Positions 28,584 to 38,172 of a DNA stretch of 64,000 nt are shown piece after piece. Made by a program: the position numbers and the translations under genes. The stretch is from Alteromonas sp. C1M14 (GTDB lineage: Bacteria; Pseudomonadota; Gammaproteobacteria; Enterobacterales; Alteromonadaceae). Position 1 is the first letter of the stretch; each line of letters opens with the position of its first letter. Where the stretch lies: positions 310,001 to 374,000 of the forward strand of contig NZ_JAHKQF010000009.1 in assembly GCF_018860965.1 (NCBI RefSeq), written 5' to 3'. The notes under the pieces were generated by a model, which worked only from the letters and a program-made list of their open reading frames with translations, was not told where the DNA came from and ran no database searches.

Positions 28584-30430
28584 ATATCTTCCAGTTTTGA
28601 CGGATCCCGCACCGCGCCCTTGTCAGCGCTGGTAGCCAGCATCGCGAAGGTTTTTAACGACAATGACACTTCACGTTGACGATCCTTCGGACGCCAAGGT
28701 TTATCACTGTTTTCCATAGCATCCCGACGTTGATCCAGTTCTTCATCAGAAATCAGGATATTGATGGTACGATTTGGAATATCAATTTCAATTTTGTCGC
28801 CGTCTTCAACTAGGCCAATGCCGCCGCCGCTTGCCGCCTCGGGAGAACAATGGCCAATTGACAAGCCGCTGGTACCACCGGAAAAACGACCGTCAGTGAT
28901 CAGAGCACACTCTTTACCTAAACCTTTGGATTTTAAGTACGAGGTGGGATACAGCATTTCTTGCATACCCGGACCACCTTTTGGTCCTTCGTAACGAATA
29001 ATAACCACATCGCCAGCTTTTACGTCGTCACCCAATATGCCAGCTACCGCATCATCCTGACTTTCATAGATTTTTGCGGTTCCGGTGAATTTCAAAATAG
29101 ACGCATCTACCCCTGCGGTTTTTACAATACAACCGTCAGTAGCAAGGTTTCCGTATAACACAGCAAGACCACCATCGTGACTGTAAGCGTGTTCTAAGGT
29201 ACGAATACAACCTTCTTTGCGGTCATCATCCGCTTCATCCCAACGGCAATCCTGACTAAATGCTTGTGTAGTGCGGATCCCTGCAGGGCCAGCACGGTAA
29301 AACTTCACCGCATTTTTGTTTTCCGGGTTGGTAATGTCCCAATCAGCGATCACATCTGGCAGGGTTTTCCCTAGTACGTGATGGACATTTTTATTTAGCA
29401 AGCCAGCTTTATTCAGTTCACCCAAAATGCCCAGTACGCCACCTGCACGATGCACATCTTCCATATGATATTTCGGCGTCGACGGCGCTACTTTGCACAA
29501 GTGCGGTACCTTGCGTGATAAGCGATCGATATCTGCCATCGTGAAAGGCACCTCACCTTCCATTGCTGCGGCCAGCAAGTGCAGGATGGTATTGGTTGAG
29601 CCGCCCATGGCAATATCCAAACTCATGGCGTTTTCAAAGGCTTCAAAAGACGCAATATTACGAGGCAAAGTTGACTCATCGTCATGCTTGTAATAGCGCT
29701 CACAAAGCTCTACCGCGACCACTCCAGCTTGTTTAAACAGGTTTTCTCTATCAGCATGGGTAGCCAATAACGAACCATTGCCGGGCAAAGAAAGGCCTAA
29801 TGCTTCGGTTAAACAGTTCATGGAATTGGCAGTGAACATACCAGAGCAAGAGCCACAAGTTGGGCACGCAGAACGCTCAATTTCGTTTGAGTCATCATCG
29901 CTGATTCGATCGTCTGCGGCAGCCACCATGGCATCCACCAGATCTAATTTGATCAACTGGTCGGAAAGCTTGGTCTTACCGGCTTCCATTGGACCACCTG
30001 AGACAAACACCACGGGGATATTTAATCGCATAGCGGCCATCAACATTCCTGGGGTGATTTTATCGCAGTTTGAAATACACACAATCGCATCGGCGCAGTG
30101 GGCGTTAACCATGTATTCCACAGAATCCGCGATAATTTCCCGCGACGGCAAACTATAAAGCATGCCTGCATGGCCCATAGCGATGCCGTCATCTACGGCG
30201 ATGGTGTTGAATTCTTTTGCCACACCACCCGCAGCCTCTACACTTCTGGCTACAAGTTGGCCCATATCTTTAAGGTGCACATGCCCCGGTACGAACTGCG
30301 TAAAGGAGTTGGCAATGGCAATAATGGGCTTGCCGAAATCGGTGTCCTTCATACCGGTTGCGCGCCAGAGCGCGCGGGCGCCGGCCATGTTTCTTCCTTG
30401 GGTCGTCGTTGCAGATCGTAACTTGGGCAT
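28580..30430 (-). CDS. ilvD: Dihydroxy-acid dehydratase
   Basis: A 616-residue enzyme, exactly the E. coli length. The Fe-S cysteines are in [11 protein letters not shown] (Cys122, with the Lys124 Mg-site residue) and [19 protein letters not shown]; the C-terminal active-site Ser is in [16 protein letters not shown]. It dehydrates dihydroxy-isovalerate and dihydroxy-methylvalerate to 2-oxo acids in valine and isoleucine synthesis. It lies between ilvE and ilvA in the order ilvE-ilvD-ilvA, as in E. coli ilvGMEDA but without ilvGM. Confidence 0.98.
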   Translation of the reverse strand: MPKLRSATTTQGRNMAGARALWRATGMKDTDFGKPIIAIANSFTQFVPGHVHLKDMGQLVARSVEAAGGVAKEFNTIAVDDGIAMGHAGMLYSLPSREIIADSVEYMVNAHCADAIVCISNCDKITPGMLMAAMRLNIPVVFVSGGPMEAGKTKLSDQLIKLDLVDAMVAAADDRISDDDSNEIERSACPTCGSCSGMFTANSMNCLTEALGLSLPGNGSLLATHADRENLFKQAGVVAVELCERYYKHDDESTLPRNIASFEAFENAMSLDIAMGGSTNTILHLLAAAMEGEVPFTMADIDRLSRKVPHLCKVAPSTPKYHMEDVHRAGGVLGILGELNKAGLLNKNVHHVLGKTLPDVIADWDITNPENKNAVKFYRAGPAGIRTTQAFSQDCRWDEADDDRKEGCIRTLEHAYSHDGGLAVLYGNLATDGCIVKTAGVDASILKFTGTAKIYESQDDAVAGILGDDVKAGDVVIIRYEGPKGGPGMQEMLYPTSYLKSKGLGKECALITDGRFSGGTSGLSIGHCSPEAASGGGIGLVEDGDKIEIDIPNRTINILISDEELDQRRDAMENSDKPWRPKDRQREVSLSLKTFAMLATSADKGAVRDPSKLEDI

Positions 30431-30465
30431 AATGCTTTCCCGTTTAAATATATTTTAAATAAAAA

Positions 30466-31398
30466 TTACTTATAAACCGGTGTTAACCAGTTCCATTTAT
30501 CTTCTGTTTGGCCGTTAAATAAGCCAAAGAACATTGTTTGTACTTTTTCGGTAATTGGGCCTCGGGCTCCGTTACCGACTGAAATTCCGTCGACACTACG
30601 TACCGGCGTGACTTCTGCCGCCGTGCCGCACATTAAAATTTCATCCGCCAGATACATGGCTTCCCGTGGGATATTCTCTTCACGAACTTCGTAGCCCATC
30701 TCTTGTAATAAGGTGATCACGGTGTCTCGGGTGATCCCCGGTAAGATAGCCGCGGTTTTCGGCGTGGTAGAGACCACGCCATTACGAATAATAAAGATAT
30801 TCTCACCCGCACCTTCAGAAATGTAGCCGTTGCGGTCAAGGGCAATGCCTTCGCCATAACCATGACGTCGCGCTTCCATGGAAATCAGTTGCGATGACAA
30901 GTAATTACCACCCGCTTTAGCGCCCGTTGGAATGGTATTTGCCGCCAGTCGATTCCAAGAAGAAATGCCCGCATCTACACCACTTTTTAATGCTTCTTCG
31001 CCTAAGTATGCGCCCCACTCGAAAGCGGCAATGGCCAATTCTGTTTCTTGGCCGAAAGGCACAGCTAATCCCATGCCGATGTCACCATAGTAAGCGATAG
31101 GGCGAATATACGCAGACTTAAGCTCGTTCTTACGGAGAATATCCATAGTTGCAGCGTTTAATTGCTCTAATGTATAGGGAATGGTCATGCGGTAAATTTT
31201 TGCTGAATCCAGCAAACGACGATTATGCTCGTCTAAACGAAATACACAGGTACCTTGATCTGGCGTATTGTACGCTCTGATCCCTTCAAAAACCGATGAA
31301 CCGTAATGAATTGCATGGGTCATAACGTGCACCGTGGCCTCTTTCCAAGGCATGATGTCGCCGTTAAACCAAATATATTCTGCGGGTTGCTTAGCCAT
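30466..31398 (-). CDS. ilvE: Branched-chain amino acid aminotransferase
   Basis: A 310-residue class IV aminotransferase (E. coli IlvE 309). The catalytic PLP lysine is Lys161 in IPTGAKAGGNYLSSQL; other family marks are HAIHYGSSVFEGIRAYNT and GYISEGAGENIFII, and CGTAAEVTPVRSVDG for phosphate binding. It makes valine, isoleucine and leucine from their 2-oxo acids. An AGGAAGG ribosome site precedes ATG 31398, and a small hairpin lies just before it (31417-31432). It is the first gene of the ilvEDA operon. Confidence 0.96.
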   Translation of the reverse strand: MAKQPAEYIWFNGDIMPWKEATVHVMTHAIHYGSSVFEGIRAYNTPDQGTCVFRLDEHNRRLLDSAKIYRMTIPYTLEQLNAATMDILRKNELKSAYIRPIAYYGDIGMGLAVPFGQETELAIAAFEWGAYLGEEALKSGVDAGISSWNRLAANTIPTGAKAGGNYLSSQLISMEARRHGYGEGIALDRNGYISEGAGENIFIIRNGVVSTTPKTAAILPGITRDTVITLLQEMGYEVREENIPREAMYLADEILMCGTAAEVTPVRSVDGISVGNGARGPITEKVQTMFFGLFNGQTEDKWNWLTPVYK

Positions 31399-31832
31399 GT
31401 TTGTTCCTTCCTGTACCAGGCACTTCTGCCTGTCACCGATTACGGTATTTAATTAATTACAAGACAACGTTCTGAAACGAATGATACATGACTGCAGGAA
31501 TGTGCCCAACAAGGATTCTGCTGCTTGTATGTGACTGGACAGGAATATTTACACATTAAAGGGTGTAGACACACCTATGCCTATCTCGTTTCGCCTTAAG
31601 TCGACACGGATATTCGGTTAGCCCTAAGTCAGGACTATTAATGACTGGATTTTAAAAATTCGGAATTAAATTTTTGGAATTTGCTCCTCAAATTCGCAGC
31701 TGGCTGACTACAAATTTGATATTGGACGAAGAAATAGCATGAAACCGCCGTCAGAATCAAGTATTTTGCGTTCTGGGATGGTTTTTTCCCGACATCGTTA
31801 CACCATGTAAAACAATTTCAAAGAGCAGACAC
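31399..31832. promoter_or_regulatory. Divergent promoter region of ilvEDA and the TRIC-family gene
   Basis: No supported gene is seen in this 434-base stretch. It contains a 6-bp hairpin CAGGCA-CTTC-TGCCTG (31417-31432) in the ilvE leader, next to the ribosome site; a direct repeat CCTTAAGTC (31594-31602) / CCCTAAGTC (31622-31630); and an A/T-rich tract at about 31650-31740. I found no Leu/Val/Ile-rich leader peptide with a terminator hairpin of the ilvL type. Confidence 0.4.
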
Positions 31833-32444
31833 ATGAATGACTGGTTTCACTGGATAAACCTGGCCGGCGTTGCAGTATGTGCAATTTCTGGCACCTTAAT
31901 GGCGTATCAGAAAAAAATGGATGGCTTTGGTGTGGTGGTCCTAGCCTCTGTGACCGCTATTGGTGGCGGTACCCTGCGGGATATTGTGCTGGATATTCCT
32001 GTGTTTTGGGTAAAAGACACCGACTACATATATTCAACCTTACTGGCCGCCGCACTCACCATTGCTTGGCTGCGTATTAGCCCCCGCTTTCCTTTCCATT
32101 ATTTATTAATTGCCGATGCCTTCGGCCTGGCTCTTTTTAATGTGGTGGGTATGGAAAAAGCCCTGATCAATGACGCACCTATGGTCGTGGCCATCGCCAT
32201 GGGCACCATTACCGGTGTATTTGGTGGCTTATTACGGGATGTTATTTGTCGAGAAGTGCCCTTGGTACTTAATGGCGAACTTTACGCTATCACCTGCATT
32301 TGCGGCGGCGTTAGCTACGCCGGGTTATATCAATTGGGTCTCGCTAACCAGTATTGTGTGGCGGTATCATTGGCCGTGACCGTACTGATGCGCTTAGGCG
32401 CTTTGCGCTGGCATTGGCAGCTGCCGGTGTTTAATTCCGAATAA
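31833..32444 (+). CDS. TRIC-family cation channel / YicG-like membrane protein
   Basis: A 203-residue protein with seven hydrophobic helices built as an internal repeat. Each half carries a Gly-rich motif: AIGGGTLRDIVLD (about residue 42) and GVFGGLLRDVICREVP (about 128). This is the bacterial TRIC family (formerly UPF0126), trimeric K+-permeable channels in the structurally studied members. The E. coli relatives YicG and YadS have no firm role. It lies between ilvE and comM without obvious functional connection. Confidence 0.92.
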   Translation: MNDWFHWINLAGVAVCAISGTLMAYQKKMDGFGVVVLASVTAIGGGTLRDIVLDIPVFWVKDTDYIYSTLLAAALTIAWLRISPRFPFHYLLIADAFGLALFNVVGMEKALINDAPMVVAIAMGTITGVFGGLLRDVICREVPLVLNGELYAITCICGGVSYAGLYQLGLANQYCVAVSLAVTVLMRLGALRWHWQLPVFNSE

Positions 32445-32514
32445 CCCACCTTGGGACCAGTTTTTTCTTAATTCCGCCGCCCTTACACTTCTTGTACAAA
32501 AGAAGGAGATAGCA

Positions 32515-34035
32515 ATGGGCATGGCGGTGGTCAACACTCGAGCGGGAACTGGAATCGATGCACCGCTGGTGCGCGTGGAAGTGCATTTGGCAAACGGATT
32601 ACCCGGGTTTCAACTGGTGGGTATGGCAGAAACCTCGGTAAAGGAAGCCAGAGACCGAGTACGTAGTGCATTAATAAACAGTGGCTTTGAATTTCCCGCC
32701 CGCCGCATTACCGTAAATTTATCACCGGCCAGCATTCCCAAACAAGGAGGCCGTTACGACCTGGCTATCGCCGTCGGTATTCTCATTGCCCACGGCACAT
32801 TAGATAGCCATGCCGCAGACGGCACTGAATTTATCGGTGAACTGGCACTTACCGGCGAACTTAGAAAAATTAGCGGCATTATCCCCGCGGTTATTGCCTG
32901 TAAAAACAGCCAACATAAGCTTATGCACCCGCTAGAAAATCGCGTCGATGCGGCCATTGTAGAACACGCGCATCGCTATGCGGCGGAGTCTCTACTTGCG
33001 GTATATTTACATCTATCGAATACCGAACCACTTATTAAAGACAAAAACACGCCATTGCAGGATACCCAACACCATCAATTACCGGTGTGGGAAGGCATAC
33101 AAGGGCAACATCAAGCTAAACGGGCCTTGTTAATCGCCGCAGCCGGTTCCCATAATGTGCTTTTTACCGGCCCCCCAGGCACAGGAAAAAGCCTTCTTGC
33201 CAGTCGCTTACTGCGCATGCTACCGCCACTATCTACCGATCAAGCTTTAGAAGTGGCGTCATTGCATTCCATAAAACAAACCCAAATGCCTGTCACCTCC
33301 ACCGCAGTTCGGCCTTTTCGCTCTCCGCACCATACCTGTTCGGCCATCTCCCTCACCGGCGGCGGTGCCTCTCCAATGCCGGGGGAAGTGTCATTAGCCC
33401 ATCATGGTGTGCTTTTTCTTGATGAATTACCGGAATTCGGTCGCCGTGCATTAGATGTATTACGCGAACCTTTAGAAACCGGTGAAGTACATATTGCAAG
33501 AGTCTCCGGCAGTGCCTGTTATCCGGCTCGTTTCCAGCTTATCGCTGCCATGAACCCCAGCCCGACCGGAGATGTGGACGATGGCCGCACCCCGCCCGAT
33601 CAAATACTGAAATACCTAAATCGGGTTTCTGGGCCTTTACTGGATCGCATTGATATTCAAGTAGATGTGCCCCGTTTACCGGATTATCAACTAACGCTAA
33701 GCTTTGATGCCGACGAGCCAGAAGATATTCGAAACCCAAAGGAAAAAGTCATGCAGGCCCAGCAACGACAACTAGACCGACAAGGGGTGCTTAACGCTCA
33801 CTTACCAGTAAATCAATTAGCTGATGTATGCGCCCTTGGTTCAGAGGATTTATCGTTTGTACAAACTGCGGCAGAAAAGCTGCATTTGTCCATGCGTGCT
33901 TTTCATCGAGCCTTAAAGGTCTCCCGTACCATCGCTGATATTCACGGCGCAGCCCAAGTTCGCCGTCAACATATCAGTGAAGCACTTGGCTACCGCGCCT
34001 TAGACACCCTAATTCGTCAACTCAGTTCCAGCTGA
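32515..34035 (+). CDS. comM: ComM / YifB family Mg chelatase-like AAA+ ATPase
   Basis: A 506-residue protein, the same length as E. coli YifB. It has an N-terminal Lon-like fold (residues about 20-165, HLANGLPGFQLVGMAETSVK), a Walker A loop FTGPPGTGKS (about 217-226), Walker B LFLDELPEF, and a C-terminal Mg-chelatase domain (RAFHRALKVSRTIADIHG). ComM is a hexameric helicase that drives branch migration during natural transformation, so with comF at 6334 the window holds two DNA-uptake-related genes. A strong ribosome site (AAGGAG) precedes ATG 32515. The E. coli orthologue also lies next to the ilv genes. Its 3' end overlaps convergent ilvY by 19 bases. Confidence 0.95.
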   Translation: MGMAVVNTRAGTGIDAPLVRVEVHLANGLPGFQLVGMAETSVKEARDRVRSALINSGFEFPARRITVNLSPASIPKQGGRYDLAIAVGILIAHGTLDSHAADGTEFIGELALTGELRKISGIIPAVIACKNSQHKLMHPLENRVDAAIVEHAHRYAAESLLAVYLHLSNTEPLIKDKNTPLQDTQHHQLPVWEGIQGQHQAKRALLIAAAGSHNVLFTGPPGTGKSLLASRLLRMLPPLSTDQALEVASLHSIKQTQMPVTSTAVRPFRSPHHTCSAISLTGGGASPMPGEVSLAHHGVLFLDELPEFGRRALDVLREPLETGEVHIARVSGSACYPARFQLIAAMNPSPTGDVDDGRTPPDQILKYLNRVSGPLLDRIDIQVDVPRLPDYQLTLSFDADEPEDIRNPKEKVMQAQQRQLDRQGVLNAHLPVNQLADVCALGSEDLSFVQTAAEKLHLSMRAFHRALKVSRTIADIHGAAQVRRQHISEALGYRALDTLIRQLSSS

Positions 34036-34880
34036 AATAAGGCATTAATAAGAGGTTCATGACGGCGCGAAGATAAGCAACTAAGCCCTAATTCATAGGC
34101 TTCTATGTCGTTCACGTGAATACGATTAACACTGCCTGCCATCGATGAATGCTCGAGCACCACTTTAGGTACAAAGCCAATACCACATTCAAGTGCAACC
34201 ATGCTTACAATGGCTTCGTTACCCCCCACCGACGCATACACATTGGGTCGAATTCCGTGCTCTGCGAACCAATGGTAGGCGATACGACGGGTAGGGCCAT
34301 GCTCAGGCATGATCACCTGATGCCTACGCCAATCTATTTGCGCCAACTCGGTAAGACGCCAATCCTTCGGCGCAATCAGCACCAGAGGCACTTTGTCTAA
34401 TGGTGAAAAACTCATATTGGTAGGAAAGTCAGGGGCATCAATGGCAATAGCCACATCGCATTGTTTATGCTTAACTTTTTCGTTAGCCAGCGCGGGATCA
34501 CCGGTGACAAGCCGAATATCTACGCCGGGATAGCGAGCACGAAACTGTCTCAGCAATGCCGGTAGGTGGCTTTGACTTGCGGTTACAGAGCAAAACAAGC
34601 TCAATTCACCCTGTAAGGCTTTATTATCGTCTCGTAATTCTTGGTGCAACGCCTGCCAGTCTTTAAGTACTTCGGTGCTAAAACCAAGCAATTTGTGTCC
34701 CGCATGGGTCAGCACCACAGATCGATTGTTCCGTTTTAATAATACGGTTCCGCACTCTTCTTCTAAGCGCTGTATGGCCCGGCTTAATGTTGACGGCGAC
34801 ACATACATTGCCTCTGCCGTTTCGCCAAAATGCAAGCTGCTGGCTAAGTGATTAAAAAGCTGTAGCGATCGAAAATCCAT
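34017..34880 (-). CDS. ilvY: LysR-family regulator IlvY
   Basis: A 287-residue LysR regulator very like E. coli IlvY: MDFRSLQLFNHLASSLHFGE, then YVSPSTLSRAIQRLEEE in the helix-turn-helix, LFCSVTASQSHLPALL and VGGNEAIVSMVALECGIGFV in the effector domain. ATG 34880 was chosen because it matches the E. coli start; the reading frame is open further upstream but no family member needs it. IlvY senses acetolactate-type substrates and activates the divergent ilvC. The position back to back with ilvC confirms the assignment. Confidence 0.95.
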   Translation of the reverse strand: MDFRSLQLFNHLASSLHFGETAEAMYVSPSTLSRAIQRLEEECGTVLLKRNNRSVVLTHAGHKLLGFSTEVLKDWQALHQELRDDNKALQGELSLFCSVTASQSHLPALLRQFRARYPGVDIRLVTGDPALANEKVKHKQCDVAIAIDAPDFPTNMSFSPLDKVPLVLIAPKDWRLTELAQIDWRRHQVIMPEHGPTRRIAYHWFAEHGIRPNVYASVGGNEAIVSMVALECGIGFVPKVVLEHSSMAGSVNRIHVNDIEAYELGLSCLSSRRHEPLINALFQLELS

Positions 34881-35034
34881 AATATTGCACAAAATGAAAT
34901 ACTGTTTTGCGAATATATCATTTTCCAAAACAAAAGTGATCCAGTATTCTTCTGGACAAGTCGTCATCGACGAGGTCATCGACTGGCTTTGTGCCCGTTG
35001 ATAATGACTAGATTAATGATGTTCGGAATTATAT
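34881..35034. promoter_or_regulatory. ilvY-ilvC divergent control region with inverted operator-like repeat
   Basis: An imperfect inverted repeat, ATTGCACAAAA (34884-34894) facing TTTTGCGAAT (34905-34914), lies just upstream of the ilvY start, in the place where IlvY operators lie in E. coli. The ilvC ribosome site is weak (CGGA about 9 bases before ATG 35035). I cannot assign promoter boxes with confidence. Confidence 0.4.
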
Positions 35035-36516
35035 ATGGCTAATTATTTTAATACTCTGTCTCTTCGTCAGCAATTGGATCAAATCGGTCGCTGTCGTTTT
35101 ATGGAGCGCAGCGAATTTACAGACGGTTGTGAATTCTTAAAAGGCAAGAAAATTGTCATCGTCGGCTGTGGAGCTCAAGGCCTTAACCAAGGTCTTAATA
35201 TGAGAGATTCAGGGTTGAATGTTGCTTACGCTTTGCGTCAAGCAGCTATCGATGAGAAACGTGATTCTTATCAGCGTGCAAGTGGTAACGGCTTTACAGT
35301 AGGTACGTATCAGGAACTTATCCCCGATGCAGACCTCGTGTACAACCTAACACCCGATAAACAGCACGCCAGTGTCGTAGAAGCGGTAATGCCGCTAATG
35401 AAGAAAGGTTCTGCCTTAGGTTATTCTCACGGTTTTAATATCGTGGAAGAAGGCCAGCAGATCCGAGAAGACATTACTGTTGTAATGTGTGCACCTAAGT
35501 GTCCAGGTACCGAAGTTCGCGAAGAATATAAGCGCGGTTTTGGTGTTCCAACTCTAATTGCCGTACACCCTGAAAATGATCCGAAAGGTGAAGGTTGGGA
35601 TATCGCTAAAGCACTAGCAAGTGCCACAGGCGGTGACCGAGCAGGTGTACTTGAGTCTTCATTCGTCGCTGAAGTAAAGTCAGATCTAATGGGCGAGCAA
35701 ACCATCTTATGTGGTATGCAACAAGCTGCTGCAATCTTGGCTTACGAAAAAATGACTGCAGATGGTATTGATGCTGGCTACGCAGCCGCACTAATTCAAT
35801 ACGGACTGGAAACCATCACCGAAGCACTTAAGATTGGTGGTGTAACAAACATGATGGACAGACTGTCTAACCCAGCAAAAATCAAAGCGTATGATTTAGC
35901 TGAGGAATTAACAGACCTGCTTCGCCCTCTGTTTGAAAAGCATCAGGATGATATCATTAGCGGAGAATTCTCTCGCACCATGATGGAAGACTGGGCGAAC
36001 GGTGATGCTAACTTACTGAAATGGCGTGAAGAGACCGGTGAATCTGGTTTTGAAAATGCCCCTCAGTATGATGGCAAAATCACTGAGCAAGAATTTTTTG
36101 ATAATGGCATCTTATTAGTGGCCATGATCAAGTGCGGTGTAGAAGTTGCCTTCGACGTAATGGTTGAAGCAGGCATTTTGCCTGAGTCGGCTTACTATGA
36201 ATCACTGCATGAAACACCATTGATTTCTAACACGATTGCGCGTAAGCGTCTGTATGAAATGAACGTGGTTATCTCCGATACAGCGGAGTACGGTAACTAT
36301 TTGTTCGCCAATGCAGCGGTACCGCTATTGCGTGAGAAGTTCATGCCAAAACTGGATACCAGTGTTATCGGAAAAGGCCTGAAAGAAACATCCAATCAGG
36401 TTGATAACCGCCGTCTGGTAGAAGTTAATGAAGCCATCCGTAATCACGGCGTTGAAAGCGTCGGTAAAGAATTACGCGGCTACATGACGGACATGAAAGC
36501 CATCATTGGTGCGTAA
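35035..36516 (+). CDS. ilvC: Ketol-acid reductoisomerase (class II)
   Basis: A 493-residue class II enzyme (E. coli 491), longer than the ~330-residue class I type because the C-terminal knotted domain is duplicated. The NADPH loop is [20 protein letters not shown] (about residue 42). Acidic Mg-site residues fall in [18 protein letters not shown] and the second-domain repeat ([16 protein letters not shown]). It converts acetolactate or acetohydroxybutyrate to dihydroxy acids, the step before IlvD. Codon choice looks biased towards that of highly expressed genes compared with its neighbours. A strong terminator follows. Confidence 0.97.
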   Translation: MANYFNTLSLRQQLDQIGRCRFMERSEFTDGCEFLKGKKIVIVGCGAQGLNQGLNMRDSGLNVAYALRQAAIDEKRDSYQRASGNGFTVGTYQELIPDADLVYNLTPDKQHASVVEAVMPLMKKGSALGYSHGFNIVEEGQQIREDITVVMCAPKCPGTEVREEYKRGFGVPTLIAVHPENDPKGEGWDIAKALASATGGDRAGVLESSFVAEVKSDLMGEQTILCGMQQAAAILAYEKMTADGIDAGYAAALIQYGLETITEALKIGGVTNMMDRLSNPAKIKAYDLAEELTDLLRPLFEKHQDDIISGEFSRTMMEDWANGDANLLKWREETGESGFENAPQYDGKITEQEFFDNGILLVAMIKCGVEVAFDVMVEAGILPESAYYESLHETPLISNTIARKRLYEMNVVISDTAEYGNYLFANAAVPLLREKFMPKLDTSVIGKGLKETSNQVDNRRLVEVNEAIRNHGVESVGKELRGYMTDMKAIIGA

Positions 36517-36552
36517 CAATTTCTGTCGTTAGGTGCTTAACTAAGCCCTCTT

Positions 36553-36579
36553 GCCCGACCATTTTGGTCGGGCTTTTTT
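36553..36579 (+). terminator. Rho-independent terminator of ilvC
   Basis: A 9-bp stem GCCCGACCA/TGGTCGGGC (36553-36561 and 36565-36573) with a TTT loop and a run of six T at 36574-36579, 36 bases after the ilvC stop. Confidence 0.92.
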
Positions 36580-36678
36580 ATGCCCGCTTGTCGCCCTACC
36601 AAGGTCGATTACTCTCTTATTTATCCTGATGATAAGTGCAACCCCGTAGGTATTGCATCGTCTGCCATCGTTGTCTTT

Positions 36679-37908
36679 TTATCCCTTAAAGTGTACTGAT
36701 CGTTCAGCAAGCTTTACGCTGACAAAGGCCAGGGTAAAAAAGGTAAAAAAGCCAATGCCAATAGGATAAAGCGTACCGTTAAGAAAGCTGTCGATAAACA
36801 ACGCAATTGGCACAGAAAACATGCTAGATAATGAGCCTATAATGGCCGCGCCAAGACCCGCCATCTCACCTAAGGGCTGCATCGCCATTGCGTTCAAATT
36901 GCCAAATAATATCCCCATAAAGAAAAACCCGACAAACATAACCAATACCACCACCCATAAAGGCGGCAGGCCGTTGTAGTAGATAATTAACGATAAATAC
37001 ACAATGGCAAACCCCACGGCACCTATTAATGCCACGTTAACAAGCTTGCTCATGCCAAAACGCATAACCAGTTTGCCGTTTAAAAACGACGCTAAGCCAA
37101 TGGAAAAAGCAAGAAAAGCAAAAATAAAAGGGAACAGGTTTCCCGTATTATAATATTCTTGGAAAATGGTTTGCGACGCACTGAGGTAACTTAAAAAGCC
37201 GCCGAAGATAAACCCCATGGCGCAGGTATACCCCATTATGCTGCCGTGGGTAAGAATGTATTTAGAGGATTTAAAAAAACGGGACCACGCGAAGTTTTCC
37301 CGTTTGATGGCGGGCAAGGTTTCCGGTTGCCGACTAACAAACCAAACGCCGGTGAGCACCGCAACAACTAAAAATAGCGTAAAAATATGCTGCCATTGAA
37401 AGAATATAAGCACCGCTTGGCCAACCATGGGAGCGATCATAGGCACAAGAATAAACACCATCATAATAAAAGACATTACACGGGCCATGGCATCGCCTAC
37501 ATACAGATCTCGAATGATGGCCATGGCAGCAATCCGTGGACCAGAGACCCCGAATGCTTGAACTAAGCGGCCGATTAACATGGTGCTCATATCGTCGGCG
37601 GTCATACAGATGACTGTACCTACAATAAAAACCGCCAGCCCCAGTAAAATTGTCTCTCTGCGCCCCCTTGCATCAGAATACGGACCAAAGAATAATTGAC
37701 CGATTGCCATGCCAGCAAAGAAAATAGACACAATAAGGTGGGCTTCATGGGCGTCTTGTGCATTTAGCGCTTCACCTATTTGCATAAGTGCCGGTAACAT
37801 GGCATCAATACTTAACGCCACAAGAGAAGTCATAAGTGCCATAAGCGCCACAAACTCAGCTAATCCTAACGTTGGCTTACTAGAGGTATTTAATTGGGGC
37901 TGATGCAT
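36679..37908 (-). CDS. Bcr/CflA-type MFS drug exporter
   Basis: A 409-residue protein with 12 hydrophobic helices. The subfamily marks are LSIDAMLPALMQIGEALN in the first loop, the MFS motif A region FFGPYSDARGRRETILLG, and GRLVQAFGVSGPRIAAMAIIRDLY (motif C-like region). Members export bicyclomycin, chloramphenicol or sulfonamides by H+ antiport; the substrate here is unknown. It stands alone and is convergent with ilvC, separated by the ilvC terminator. Confidence 0.88.
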   Translation of the reverse strand: MHQPQLNTSSKPTLGLAEFVALMALMTSLVALSIDAMLPALMQIGEALNAQDAHEAHLIVSIFFAGMAIGQLFFGPYSDARGRRETILLGLAVFIVGTVICMTADDMSTMLIGRLVQAFGVSGPRIAAMAIIRDLYVGDAMARVMSFIMMVFILVPMIAPMVGQAVLIFFQWQHIFTLFLVVAVLTGVWFVSRQPETLPAIKRENFAWSRFFKSSKYILTHGSIMGYTCAMGFIFGGFLSYLSASQTIFQEYYNTGNLFPFIFAFLAFSIGLASFLNGKLVMRFGMSKLVNVALIGAVGFAIVYLSLIIYYNGLPPLWVVVLVMFVGFFFMGILFGNLNAMAMQPLGEMAGLGAAIIGSLSSMFSVPIALFIDSFLNGTLYPIGIGFFTFFTLAFVSVKLAERSVHFKG

Positions 37909-38172
37909 GAGTACGACATTTTCCGGTTACAATACGAAGGGCGCATAGTATACCCCATTCATGTAATGGAATTAGCAAGACTTTGTGACTTTCACGGCTT
38001 AACATCACATCATAAGAGACCGTTAAAACTGATCGTTTTATCTGATGAATACGAATACCATTAGTACGGCATTAATTGTTTACGTTTTTCACTGTTCGTT
38101 ATTGTTGTTTTAATGCCTGTATTACACCACGAGGTATTCCATGCCCATTGCTAACCGGAACTGCTGTATTCG

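Noticed and set aside
31457..31489. 10-residue open frame (MYHSFQNVVL) on the minus strand upstream of ilvE, as an attenuator leader peptide
   Set aside because: Only three branched-chain codons, no ribosome site before it, and no following terminator hairpin with a T-run.
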